Shown here: in pieces, positions 1 to 13,400 of the stretch
Layout of the letters: the number at the start of each line of letters is the position of its first letter
Numbering within the stretch: the stretch's first letter is position 1
DNA from: Ptiloglossa arizonensis
Lineage: Eukaryota > Arthropoda > Insecta > Hymenoptera > Colletidae
NCBI RefSeq assembly: GCF_051014685.1
Contig: NC_135050.1
Location: 186,001 to 250,000 of the forward strand
Reading direction: 5' to 3'
DNA length: 64,000 bases
The notes under the pieces: model-generated
Database searches by the model: none
Seen by the model: only the letters and a program-made list of their open reading frames with translations
Told to the model about the DNA's origin: nothing
Translations under genes and position numbers: made by a program

Positions 1-56
1 TATAACGTATAACGTATAACGTATAACGTATAACGTATAACGTATAACGTATAACG

Positions 57-91
57 TATTACGTACAACGTATAACGTGTAACGTGTAACG
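57..91. repeat. Module B, first example (TATTACG/TACAACG with two TGTAACG)
   Basis: This is a five-unit cassette: TATTACG, TACAACG, one consensus unit, then two TGTAACG units. It is usually followed by two or more consensus units and an AATAACG or TATAGCG unit. It recurs across the whole window, for example at 309, 526, 5035, 8093, 23389, 33301, 39503, 48475 and 63517 (approximate starts). The TATTACG-TACAACG junction contains TACGTA. Confidence 0.85.
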
Positions 92-639
92 TATAACGTA
101 TAACGTATAACGAATAACGTATAACGTATAACGTATAACGTATAACGTATAACGTATAACGTATTCCGTATAACGTATAATGTATAACGTATAACGAATT
201 ACGTGTAACGTAAAACGTATAATGTATCACGTATGCCGTATAACGTATAACGTATAACGTATAACGTATAACGTATAACGTATAACGTATAACGTATAAC
301 GTATAACGTATTACGTACAACGTATAACGTGTAACGTGTAACGTATAACGTATAACGAATAACGTATAACGTATAACGTATAACGTATAACGTATAACGT
401 ATAACGTATAACGTATAGCGTATAACGTATAACGTATAACGTATAACGTATAACGTATAACGTATAACGTATAACGTATAACGTATAACGTATAACGTAT
501 AACGTATAACGTATAACGTATAACGTATTACGTACAACGTATAACGTGTAACGTGTAACGTATAACGTATAACGAATAACGTATAACGTGTAACGTATAA
601 CGTATAACGTATAACGTATAACATATAACGTATAACGTA

Positions 640-2200
640 TAACGTATAGCGTATAACGTATACCGTATAACGTATAATGTATAACGTATAACGAATAACG
701 TAAAACGTATATCGTATAATGTATAACGTATAACGTATAACGTATAACGTATAACGTATAACGTATAATGTATAACGTATAACGTATAGCGTATAACGTT
801 TAACGTATAACGTATAACGTATAACGTATAACGTATAACGTATAACGTATAACGTATAACGTATAACGTATAACGTATAACGTATAACGTATAATGTATA
901 ACGTATAGTGTATAACGTATACCGTATAACGTATAACGCATAACGTATAACGTATAACGTATAACGAATAACGTATAACGTATACCGTATAACGTATAAC
1001 GTATAACGTATAACGTATTACGTACAACGTATAACGTGTAACGTGTAACGTATAACGTATAACGAATAACGTATAACGTATAACGTATAACGTATAACGT
1101 ATAACGTAAAACGTATAACATATAACGTATAACGTATAACGTATAGCGTATAACGTATACCGTATAACGTATAATGTATAACGTATAACGAATAACGTAT
1201 AACGTATAACGTATAACGTATAACGTATAACGTATAACGTATAAAGTATAACGTATAACGTATAACGAATAACGTATAATGTATAACGTATAACGTATAA
1301 CGTATAACGTATAACGCTTAACGTATAACGTATAACGTATAACGCATATCCTAGAACGTATACCGTATAACGTATAATGTATAACGTATAACGAATTACG
1401 TATAACGTAAAACGTATAATGTATCACGTATGCCGTATAACGTATAACGTATAACGTATAACGTATAACGTATAACGTATAGCGTATAACGTATAACGTG
1501 TAACGTATAACGAATTACGTATAACGTAAAACGTATAATGTGTCACGTATGCCGTATAACGTATAACGTATAACGTATAACGTATAACGTATAGCGTATA
1601 ACGTATAACGTGTAACGTATAACGTATAAGGTATAACGTATAACGTATAACGTATAACGTATAACGCTTAACGTATAACGTATAACGTATAACGCATATC
1701 CTAGAACGTATACCGTATAACGTATAATGTATAACGTATAACGAATTACGTATAACGTAAAACGTATAACGTGTAACGTATAACGTCTAACGTATAACGT
1801 ATAACGTATAACGTATAACGAATAACGTATAACGTATAACGTATAACGCATAACGTATAACGTATAACGTATAACGTATTACGTATAACGTATAACGTAT
1901 AACGTATAACGTATAGCGTATAACGTATAGCGTATAACGTATAACGTATAACGTATAACGTATAACGTATAACGAATAACGTATAACGTATACCGTATAA
2001 CGTATAACGTATAACGTAAAACGTATTACGTACAACGTATAACAGGTAACGGGTAACGTGTAACGTATAACGTATAACGAATAACGTATAACGTATACCG
2101 TACAACGTTTAACGTGTAACGTGCAACGTATAGCGTATAACGAATAACGTATAACGTATAACGTATAACGTATAACGTATAACGTATAACGTATAACGTA
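640..2200. repeat. Segmental duplication S1, copy 1 (partner at 8165-9718)
   Basis: The order of variant units here recurs 7,518 bp downstream. Anchors at 1345 and 1695 match 8863 and 9213, and the TACAACG/TTTAACG/TGCAACG series at 2101 matches 9619. In the left part (around 660-800) the offset is 7,525, one heptamer more. Both offsets are multiples of 7 (1,074 and 1,075 units). To the right of about 2.2 kb the two copies run into different variant patterns. Confidence 0.8.
1317..1435. repeat. Module A (anchor cassette), first full example
   Basis: This is a 17-unit (119-bp) cassette that recurs through the window. Unit 1 is CTTAACG and units 2-4 are consensus. Unit 5 is CATATCC, the most diverged common unit, with three changes and no CpG. 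Unit 6 is TAGAACG and unit 7 is TATACCG. Unit 9 is TATAATG, unit 12 AATTACG, unit 14 TAAAACG, unit 15 TATAATG, unit 16 TATCACG and unit 17 TATGCCG; the rest are consensus. The CTAG formed at the junction of units 5 and 6 is essentially confined to this cassette. Whether it binds a protein or is only a passenger of amplification cannot be told from sequence. Confidence 0.9.
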
Positions 2201-3969
2201 TAACGTATAACGTATAACGTATAACGTATAACGTATAACGTATAACGTATAACGTATAACGTATAACGTATAACGTATAACGTATAACGTATAACGTATA
2301 ACGTATAACGTATAACGAATAACGTATAATGTATAACGTATAACGTATAACGTATAACGTATAACGCTTAACGTATAACGTATAACGTATAACGCATATC
2401 CTAGAACGTATACCGTATAACGTATAATGTATAACGTATAACGAATTACGTATAACGTAAAACGTATAATGTATCACGTATGCCGTATAACGTATAACGT
2501 ATAACGTATAACGTATAACGTATAACGTATAGCGTATAACGTATAACGTGTAACGTATAACGAATTACGTATAACGTAAAACGTATAATGTGTCACGTAT
2601 GCCGTATAACGTATAACGTATAACGTATAACGTACAACGTATAGCGTATAACGTATAACGTGTAACGTATAACGTATAAGGTATAACGTATAACGTATAA
2701 CGTATAACGTATAACGCTTAACGTATAACGTATAACGTATAACGAATATCCTAGAACGTATACCGTATAACGTATAATGTATAACGTATAACGAATTACG
2801 TATAACGTAAAACGTATAACGTGTAACGTATAACGTATAACGTATAACGTATAACGTATAACGTATAACGAATAACGTATAACGTATAACGTATAACGTA
2901 TAACGTATAACGTATAACGTATAACGTATAACGTATAACGTATAACGTATAGCGTATAACGTATACCGTATAACGTATAACGTATAACGTATAACGTATA
3001 ACGTATAACGAATAACGTATAACGTATACCGTATAACGTATAACGTATAACGTAAAACGTATTACGTACATCGTATAACAGGTAACGGGTAACGTGTAAC
3101 GTATAACGTATAACGAATAACGCATAACGTATAACGTACAACGTTTAACGTGTAACGTGCAACGTATAGCGTATAACGAATAACGTATAACGTATAACGT
3201 ATAACGTATAACGTATAACGTATAACGTATAACGTATAACGTATAACGTATAACGTATAACGTATTACGTATAACGTATAACGTATAACGTATAACGTAT
3301 AACGTATAACGTATAACGTATAACGTATAACGTATAACGTATAACGTATAACGTATAACGTATAACGTATAACGTATAACGTATAACGTATAACGTATAA
3401 CGTATAACGTATAACGTATAACGTATAACGTATAACGTATAACGTATAACGTATAACGTATAACGTATAACGTATAACGTATAACGTATAACGTATAGCG
3501 TATAACGTATAGCGTGTAACGTATAGCGTGTAACGTATAACGTGCAACGTGTAACGTGTAACGTGTAACGTATAACGTATAACGTATAACGTATAACGTA
3601 TAACGTATAACGTATAACGTATAGCGTATAACGTATAGCGTATAACGTATAACGTGTAACGTATAACGTATAACGTATAACGTATAACGTATAACGTATA
3701 ACGAATAACGTATAACGTATACCGTATAACGTATAACGTATAACGTAAAACGTATTACGTACATCGTATAACAGGTAACGGGTAACGTGTAACGTATAAC
3801 GTATAACGAATAACGCATAACGTATAACGTACAACGTTTAACGTGTAACGTGCAACGTATAGCGTATAACGAATAACGTATAACGTATAACGTATAACGT
3901 ATAACGTATAACGTATAACGTATAACGTATAACGTATAACGTATAACGTATAACGTATAACGAATAACG

Positions 3970-4326
3970 TATAACGTATAACGTATAACGTATAACGTAT
4001 AACGTATAACGTATAACGTATAACGTATAACGTATAACGTATAACGTATAACGTATAACGTATAACGTATAACGTATAACGTATAACGTATAACGTATAA
4101 CGTATAACGTATAACGTATAACGTATAACGTATAACGTATAACGTATAACGTATAACGTATAACGTATAACGTATAACGTATAACGTATAACGTATAACG
4201 TATAACGTATAACGTATAACGTATAACGTATAACGTATAACGTATAACGTATAACGTATAACGTATAACGTATAACGTATAACGTATAACGTATAACGTA
4301 TAACGTATAACGTATAACGTATAACG
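3970..4326. repeat. Longest perfect TATAACG run seen (51 units)
   Basis: A run of 357 bp of consensus units without any substitution lies between an AATAACG unit (3963-3969) and a TATAGCG unit (4327-4333). It is the longest uninterrupted run I found. Confidence 0.92.
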
Positions 4327-4515
4327 TATAGCGTATAACGTATACCGTATAACGTATAACGTATAACGTATAACGTATAACGTATGACGAATAACGTATA
4401 ACGTATACCGTATAACGTATAACGTATAACGTAAAACGTATAACGTATAACGTATAACGTATAACGTATAGCGTATAACGTATAGCGTGTAACGTATAGC
4501 GTGTAACGTATAACG

Positions 4516-4543
4516 TGTAACGTGTAACGTGTAACGTGTAACG
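4516..4543. repeat. Four consecutive TGTAACG variant units
   Basis: The variant TGTAACG (A to G at unit position 2) is itself tandemly repeated here. Similar short runs lie at 4628-4655 (4 units), 5818-5845 (4) and 5930-5964 (5). Elsewhere TGTAACG usually occurs singly or in pairs. Confidence 0.88.
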
Positions 4544-4816
4544 TATAACGTATAACGTATAACGTATAACGTATAACGTATAACGTATAACGTATAGCGT
4601 ATAACGTATAGCGTATAACGTATAACGTGTAACGTGTAACGTGTAACGTGTAACGTATAACGTATAACGTATAACGTATAACGTATAACGTATAACGTAT
4701 AACGTATAACGTATAACGTATAACGTATAACGTATAACGTATAACGTATAACGTATAACGTATAACGTATAACGTATAACGTATAACGTATAACGTATAA
4801 CGTATAACGTATAACG

Positions 4817-6125
4817 TATTCCGTATAACGTATAATGTATAACGTATAACGAATTACGTGTAACGTAAAACGTATAATGTATCACGTATGCCGTATAACG
4901 TATAACGTATAACGTATAACGTATAACGTCTAACGTATAACGTATAGCGTATAACGTATAACGTGTAACGTATAACGTATAACGTATAACGTATAACGTA
5001 TAACGTATAACGTATAACGTATAACGTATAACGTATTACGTACAACGTATAACGTGTAACGTGTAACGTATAACGTATAACGAATAACGTATAACGTATA
5101 ACGTATAACGTATAACGTATAACGTATAACGTATTCCGTATAACGTATAATGTATAACGTATAACGAATTACGTATAACGTATAACGTATAACGTATTCC
5201 GTATAACGTATAATGTATACCGTATAACGTATAATGTATAACGTATAACGAATAACGTAAAACGTATAACGTATAATGTATAACGTGTAACGTGTAACGT
5301 ATAACGTATAACGTATAACGTATAACGTATAACGTATAACGTATAACGTATAACGTATAACGTATAACGTATAACGTATAACGTATAACGTATAACGTAT
5401 AACGTATAACGTATAACGTATAACGTATAACGTATAACGTATAACGTATAACGTATAACGTATAACGTATAACGTATAACGTATAACGTATAACGTATAA
5501 CGTATAACGTATAACGTATAACGTATAACGTATAACGTATAACGTATAACGTATAACGTATAACGTATAACGTATTCCGTATAACGTATAATGTATAACG
5601 TATAACGAATTACGTGTAACGTAAAACGTATAATGTATCACGTATGCCGTATAACGTATAACGTATAACGTATAACGTATAACGTATAACGTATAACGTA
5701 TAACGTCTAACGTATAACGTATAGCGTATAACGTATAACGTGTAACGTATAACGTATAACGTATAACGTATAACGTATAACGTATAGCGTATAACGTATA
5801 GCGTATAACGTATAACGTGTAACGTGTAACGTGTAACGTGTAACGTATAACGTATAACGTATAACGTATAACGTATAACGTATAACGTATAACGTATAAC
5901 GTATAACGTATAGCGTATAACGTATAACGTGTAACGTGTAACGTGTAACGTGTAACGTGTAACGTATAACGTATAACGTATAACGTATAACGTATAACGT
6001 ATAACGTATAACGTATAACGTATAACGTATAACGTATAACGTATAACGTATAACGTATAACGTATAACGTATAACGTATAACGTATAACGTATAACGTAT
6101 AACGTATAACGTATAACGTATAACG
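4817..6125. repeat. 1.3-kb tandem duplication T1, copy 1
   Basis: The block from module E at 4817 to the next equivalent module E at 6126 is 1,309 bp (187 units). Landmarks at 5132 and 5195 recur at 6441 and 6504 (offset 1,309), and 5573 recurs at 6875 (offset 1,302). It contains a 39-unit perfect run and three TGTAACG runs or pairs. Confidence 0.8.
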
Positions 6126-7441
6126 TATTCCGTATAACGTATAATGTATAACGTATAACGAATTACGTGTAACGTAAAACGTATAATGTATCACGTATGC
6201 CGTATAACGTATAACGTATAACGTATAACGTATAACGTCTAACGTATAACGTATAGCGTATAACGTATAACGTGTAACGTATAACGTATAACGTATAACG
6301 TATAACGTATAACGTATAACGTATAACGTATAACGTATAACGTATTACGTACAACGTATAACGTGTAACGTGTAACGTATAACGTATAACGAATAACGTA
6401 TAACGTATAACGTATAACGTATAACGTATAACGTATAACGTATTCCGTATAACGTATAATGTATAACGTATAACGAATTACGTATAACGTATAACGTATA
6501 ACGTATTCCGTATAACGTATAATGTATACCGTATAACGTATAATGTATAACGTATAACGAATAACGTAAAACGTATAACGTATAATGTATAACGTGTAAC
6601 GTGTAACGTATAACGTATAACGTATAACGTATAACGTATAACGTATAACGTATAACGTATAACGTATAACGTATAACGTATAACGTATAACGTATAACGT
6701 ATAACGTATAACGTATAACGTATAACGTATAACGTATAACGTATAACGTATAACGTATAACGTATAACGTATAACGTATAACGTATAACGTATAACGTAT
6801 AACGTATAACGTATAACGTATAACGTATAACGTATAACGTATAACGTATAACGTATAACGTATAACGTATAACGTATTCCGTATAACGTATAATGTATAA
6901 CGTATAACGAATTACGTGTAACGTAAAACGTATAATGTATCACGTATGCCGTATAACGTATAACGTATAACGTATAACGTATAACGTATAACGTATAACG
7001 TATAACGTCTAACGTATAACGTATAGCGTATAACGTATAACGTGTAACGTATAACGTATAACGTATAACGTATAACGTATAACGTATAACGTATAACGTA
7101 TAACGTATAACGTATAACGTATTACGTACAACGTATAACGTGTAACGTGTAACGTGTAACGTATAACGAATAACGTATAACGTATAACGTATAACGTATA
7201 ACGTATAACGTATAACGTATAACGTATAACGTATAACGTATAACGTATAACGTATAACGTATAACGTATAACGTATAACGTATAACGTATAACGTATAAC
7301 GTATAACGTATAACGTATAACGTATAACGTATAACGTATAACGTATAACGTATAACGTATAACGTATAACGTATAACGTATAACGTATAACGTATAACGT
7401 ATAACGTATAACGTATAACGTATAACGTATAACGTATAACG
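6126..7441. repeat. 1.3-kb tandem duplication T1, copy 2
   Basis: This is the second copy of the 4817-6125 block, 1,316 bp to the next module E at 7442. The two copies differ by whole heptamers, for example 1,309 versus 1,302 between matching landmarks, as expected from unequal exchange or slippage in steps of 7 bp. Confidence 0.78.
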
Positions 7442-8093
7442 TATTCCGTATAACGTATAATGTATAACGTATAACGAATTACGTGTAACGTAAAACGTAT
7501 AATGTATCACGTATGCCGTATAACGTATAACGTATAACGTATAACGTATAACGTCTAACGTATAACGTATAGCGTATAACGTATAACGTGTAACGTATAA
7601 CGTATAACGTATAACGTATAACGTATAACGTATAACGTATAACGTATAACGTATTACGTACAACGTATAACGTGTAACGTGTAACGTATAACGTATAACG
7701 AATAACGTATAACGTATAACGTATAACGTATAACGTATAACGTATAACGTATTCCGTATAACGTATAATGTATAACGTATAACGAATTACGTGTAACGTA
7801 AAACGTATAATGTATCACGTATGCCGTATAACGTATAACGTATAACGTATAACGTATAACGTCTAACGTATAACGTATAGCGTATAACGTATAACGTGTA
7901 ACGTATAACGTATAACGTATAACGTATAACGTATAACGTATAACGTATAACGTATAACGTATTACGTACAACGTATAACGTGTAACGTGTAACGTATAAC
8001 GTATAACGAATAACGTATAACGTGTAACGTATAACGTATAACGTATAACGTATAACGTATAACGTATAACGTATAACGTATAACGTATAACGT

Positions 8094-10451
8094 ATTACGT
8101 ACAACGTATAACGTGTAACGTGTAACGTATAACGTATAACGAATAACGTATAACGTATAACGTATAACGTATAGCGTATAACGTATACCGTATAACGTAT
8201 AATGTATAACGTATAACGAATAACGTAAAACGTATAACGTATAATGTATAACGTATAACGTATAACGTATAACGTATAACGTATAACGTATAACGTATAA
8301 CGTATAACGTATAGCGTATAACGTTTAACGTATAACGTATAACGTATAACGTATAACGTATAACGTATAACGTATAACGTATAACGTATAACGTATAACG
8401 TATAACGTATAACGTATAATGTATAACGTATAGTGTATAACGTATACCGTATAACGTATAACGCATAACGTATAACGTATAACGTATAACGAATAACGTA
8501 TAACGTATACCGTATAACGTATAACGTATAACGTATAACGTATTACGTACAACGTATAACGTGTAACGTGTAACGTATAACGTATAACGAATAACGTATA
8601 ACGTATAACGTATAACGTATAACGTATAACGTAAAACGTATAACATATAACGTATAACGTATAACGTATAGCGTATAACGTATACCGTATAACGTATAAT
8701 GTATAACGTATAACGAATAACGTATAACGTATAACGTATAACGTATAACGTATAACGTATAAAGTATAACGTATAACGTATAACGAATAACGTATAATGT
8801 ATAACGTATAACGTATAACGTATAACGTATAACGCTTAACGTATAACGTATAACGTATAACGCATATCCTAGAACGTATACCGTATAACGTATAATGTAT
8901 AACGTATAACGAATTACGTATAACGTAAAACGTATAATGTATCACGTATGCCGTATAACGTATAACGTATAACGTATAACGTATAACGTATAACGTATAG
9001 CGTATAACGTATAACGTGTAACGTATAACGAATTACGTATAACGTAAAACGTATAATGTGTCACGTATGCCGTATAACGTATAACGTATAACGTATAACG
9101 TATAACGTATAGCGTATAACGTATAACGTGTAACGTATAACGTATAAGGTATAACGTATAACGTATAACGTATAACGTATAACGCTTAACGTATAACGTA
9201 TAACGTATAACGCATATCCTAGAACGTATACCGTATAACGTATAATGTATAACGTATAACGAATTACGTATAACGTAAAACGTATAACGTGTAACGTATA
9301 ACGTCTAACGTATAACGTATAACGTATAACGTATAACGAATAACGTATAACGTATAACGTATAACGTATAACGTATAACGTATAACGTATAACGTATTAC
9401 GTATACCGTATAACGTATAACGTATAACGTATAGCGTATAACGTATACCGTATAACGTATAACGTATAACGTATAACGTATAACGTATAACGAATAACGT
9501 ATAACGTATACCGTATAACGTATAACGTATAACGTAAAACGTATTACGTACAACGTATAACAGGTAACGGGTAACGTGTAACGTATAACGTATAACGAAT
9601 AACGTATAACGTATAACGTACAACGTTTAACGTGTAACGTGCAACGTATAGCGTATAACGAATAACGTATAACGTATAACGTATAACGTATAACGTATAA
9701 CGTATAACGTATAACGTATAACGTATAACGTATAACGTATAACGTATAACGTATAACGTATAACGTATAACGTATAACGTATAACGTATAACGAATGACG
9801 TATAACGTATACCGTATAACGTATAACGTATAACGTATAACGTATTACGTACAACGTATAACGTGTAACGTATAACGAATAACGTAAAACGTATAACGTA
9901 TAATGTATAACGTATAACGTATAACGTATAACGTATAACGTATAACGAATGACGTATAACGTATACCGTATAACGTATAACGTATAACGTATAACGTATA
10001 ACGTATAACGTATAACGTATTCCGTATAACGTATAATGTATAACGTATAACGAATTACGTGTAACGTAAAACGTATAATGTATCACGTATGCCGTATAAC
10101 GTATAACGTATAACGTATAACGTATAACGTATAACGTATAACGTCTAACGTATAACGTATAGCGTATAACGTATAACGTGTAACGTATTACGTATAACGT
10201 ATAACGTATAACGTATAACGTATAACGTATAACGTATAACGTATTACGTACAACGTATAACGTGTAACGTGTAACGTATAACGTATAACGAATAACGTAT
10301 AACGTATAACGTATAACGTATAACGTATAACGTATAACGTATAACGTATAACGTATAACGTATAACGTATAACGTATAACGTATAACGTATAACGTATAA
10401 CGTATAACGTATAACGTATAAAGTATAACGTATAACGTATAACGTATAACG
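8094..10451. repeat. Satellite zone 3: copy of the 0.6-2.2-kb block and flanking repeats
   Basis: Anchors reappear at 8863 and 9213, 350 bp apart as in zone 1. To the right, at about 9.79 kb and 9.95 kb, AATGACG units appear. Module E copies at 10018 and 10452 lead into the next zone. There is no gene. Confidence 0.82.
8165..9718. repeat. Segmental duplication S1, copy 2 (partner at 640-2200)
   Basis: The variant order matches 640-2200 at an offset of 7,518-7,525 bp. It includes the TATAGTG-type variant near 8430, the two anchors 350 bp apart, and the module D copy at 9561 followed by the TTTAACG/TGCAACG series at 9619-9655. Confidence 0.8.
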
Positions 10452-13400
10452 TATTCCGTATAACGTATAATGTATAACGTATAACGAATTACGTGTAACG
10501 TAAAACGTATAATGTATCACGTATGCCGTATAACGTATAACGTATAACGTATAACGTATAACGTATAACGTCTAACGTATAACGTATAGCGTATAACGTA
10601 TAACGTGTAACGTATAACGTATAACGTATAACGTATAACGTATAACGTATAACGTATAACGTATAACGTATAGCGTATAACGTAAAACGTATAACGTGTA
10701 ACGTATAACGTCTAACGTATAACGTATAACGTATAACGTATAACGAATAACGTATAACGTATAACGTATAACGTATAACGTATAATGTATAACGTATAAC
10801 GAATAACGTAAAACGTATAACGTATAATGTATAACGTATAACGTATAACGTATAACGTATAACGTATAACGTATAACGTATAACGTATAGCGTATAACGT
10901 ATAACGTATAACGTATAACGTATAGCGTATAACGTATACCGTATAACGTATAATGTATAACGTATAACGAATAACGTATAACGTATAACGTATAACGTAT
11001 AACGTATAACGTATAACGTATAACGTATAACGTATAACGTATAACGTATAACGAATAACGTATAATGTATAACGTATAACGTATAGCGTATAACGTATAA
11101 CGTGTAACGTATAACGAATTACGTATAACGTAAAACGTATAATGTGTCACGTATGCCGTATAACGTATAACGTATAACGTATAACGTATAACGTATAGCG
11201 TATAACGTATAACGTGTAACGTATAACGTATAAGGTATAACGTATAACGTATAACGTATAACGTATAACGCTTAACGTATAACGTATAACGTATAACGCA
11301 TATCCTAGAACGTATACCGTATAACGTATAATGTATAACGTATAACGAATTACGTATAACGTAAAACGTATAACGTGTAACGTATAACGTATAACGTATA
11401 ACGTATAACGTATAACGTATAACGAATAACGTATAACGTATAACGTATAACGTATAACGTATAACGTATAACGTATAACGTATAACGTATAACGTATAAC
11501 GTATAACGTATAACGTATAGCGTATAACGTATACCGTATAACGTATAACGTATAACGTATAACGTATAACGTATAACGAATAACGTATAACGTATACCGT
11601 ATAACGTATAACGTATAACGTAAAACGTATTACGTACAACGTATAACAGGTAACGGGCAACGTGTAACGTATAACGTATAACGAATAACGTATAACGTAT
11701 AACGTACAACGTTTAACGTGTAACGTGCAACGTATAGCGTATAACGAATAACGTATAACGTATAACGTATAACGTATAACGTATAACGTATAACGTATAA
11801 CGTATAACGTATAACGTATAACGTATAACGTATAACGTATAACGTATAACGTATAACGTATAACGTATAACGTATAACGTATAACGTATAACGTATAACG
11901 TATAACGTATAACGTATAGCGTATAACGTATACCGTATAACGTATAACGTATACCGTATAACGTATAACGTATAACGTATAACGTATTACGTACAACGTA
12001 TAACGTGTAACGTGTAACGTATAACGTATAACGAATAACGTATAACGTATAACGTATATCGTATAACGTATAACGTATAACGTATAACGTATAACGTATA
12101 ACGTATAACGTAAAACGTATAACATATAACGTATAACGTATAACGTATAGCGTATAACGTATACCGTATAACGTATAATGTATAACGTATAACGAATAAC
12201 GTATAACGTATAACGTATAACGTATAACGTATAACGTATAACGTATAACGTATAACGAATAACGTATAATGTATAACGTATAACGTATAACGTATAACGT
12301 ATAACGCTTAACGTATACCGTATAACGTATAACGCATATCCTAGAACGTATACCGTATAACGTATAATGTATAACGTATAACGAATTACGTATAACGTAA
12401 AACGTATAATGTATCACGTATGCCGTATAACGTATAACGTATAACGTATAACGTGTAACGTATAACGAATTACGTATAACGTAAAACGTATAATGTGTCA
12501 CGTATGCCGTATAACGTATAACGTATAACGTATAACGTACAACGTATAGCGTATAACGTATAACGTGTAACGTATAACGTATAAGGTATAACGTATAACG
12601 TATAACGTATAACGTATAACGCTTAACGTATAACGTATAACGTATAACGCATATCCTAGAACGTATACCGTATAACGTATAATGTATAACGTATAACGAA
12701 TTACGTATAACGTAAAACGTATAACGTGTAACGTATAACGTATAACGTATAACGTATAACGTATAACGTATAACGAATAACGTATAACGTATAACGTATA
12801 ACGTATAACGTATAACGTCTAACGTATAACGTATAGCGTATAACGTATAACGTGTAACGTATTACGTATAACGTATAACGTATAACGTATAACGTATAAC
12901 GTATAACGTATAACGTATTACGTACAACGTATAACGTGTAACGTGTAACGTATAACGTATAACGAATAACGTATAACGTATAACGTATAACGTATAACGT
13001 ATAACGTATAACGTATAACGTATAACGTATAACGTATAACGTATAACGTATAACGTATAACGTATAACGTATAACGTATAACGTATAACGTATAACGTAT
13101 AACGTATAACGTATAACGTATAAAGTATAACGTATAACGTATAACGTATAACGTATTCCGTATAACGTATAATGTATAACGTATAACGAATTACGTGTAA
13201 CGTAAAACGTATAATGTATCACGTATGCCGTATAACGTATAACGTATAACGTATAACGTATAACGTATAACGTCTAACGTATAACGTATAGCGTATAACG
13301 TATAACGTGTAACGTATAACGTATAACGTATAACGTATAACGTATAACGTATAACGTATAACGTATAACGTATTACGTACAACGTATAACGTGTAACGTG

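Larger units (their letters stand above)
1..2800. repeat. Satellite zone 1: anchor-bearing start of the window
   Basis: This zone holds heptamer repeats with the first module E (TATTCCG at 162), module B copies (TATTACG/TACAACG at 57, 309 and 526) and anchor cassettes at 1345, 1695, 2395 and 2745. The spacings are 350, 700 and 350 bp, suggesting a local 350-bp (50-unit) higher-order period. The anchor at 2745 is a variant beginning AATATCC instead of CATATCC. The first module D lies at about 2043. No gene is visible. Confidence 0.85.
2801..8093. repeat. Satellite zone 2: purest, anchor-free part of the array
   Basis: Apart from variants at its left edge, this zone lacks the CATATCC anchor for about 6.1 kb. 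Long perfect TATAACG runs alternate with modules B and E and short TGTAACG runs. Perfect runs include 3970-4326 (51 units), 5300-5572 (39), 6609-6874 (38) and 7176-7441 (38). The pattern suggests the youngest or most recently homogenised part of the window. Confidence 0.85.
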
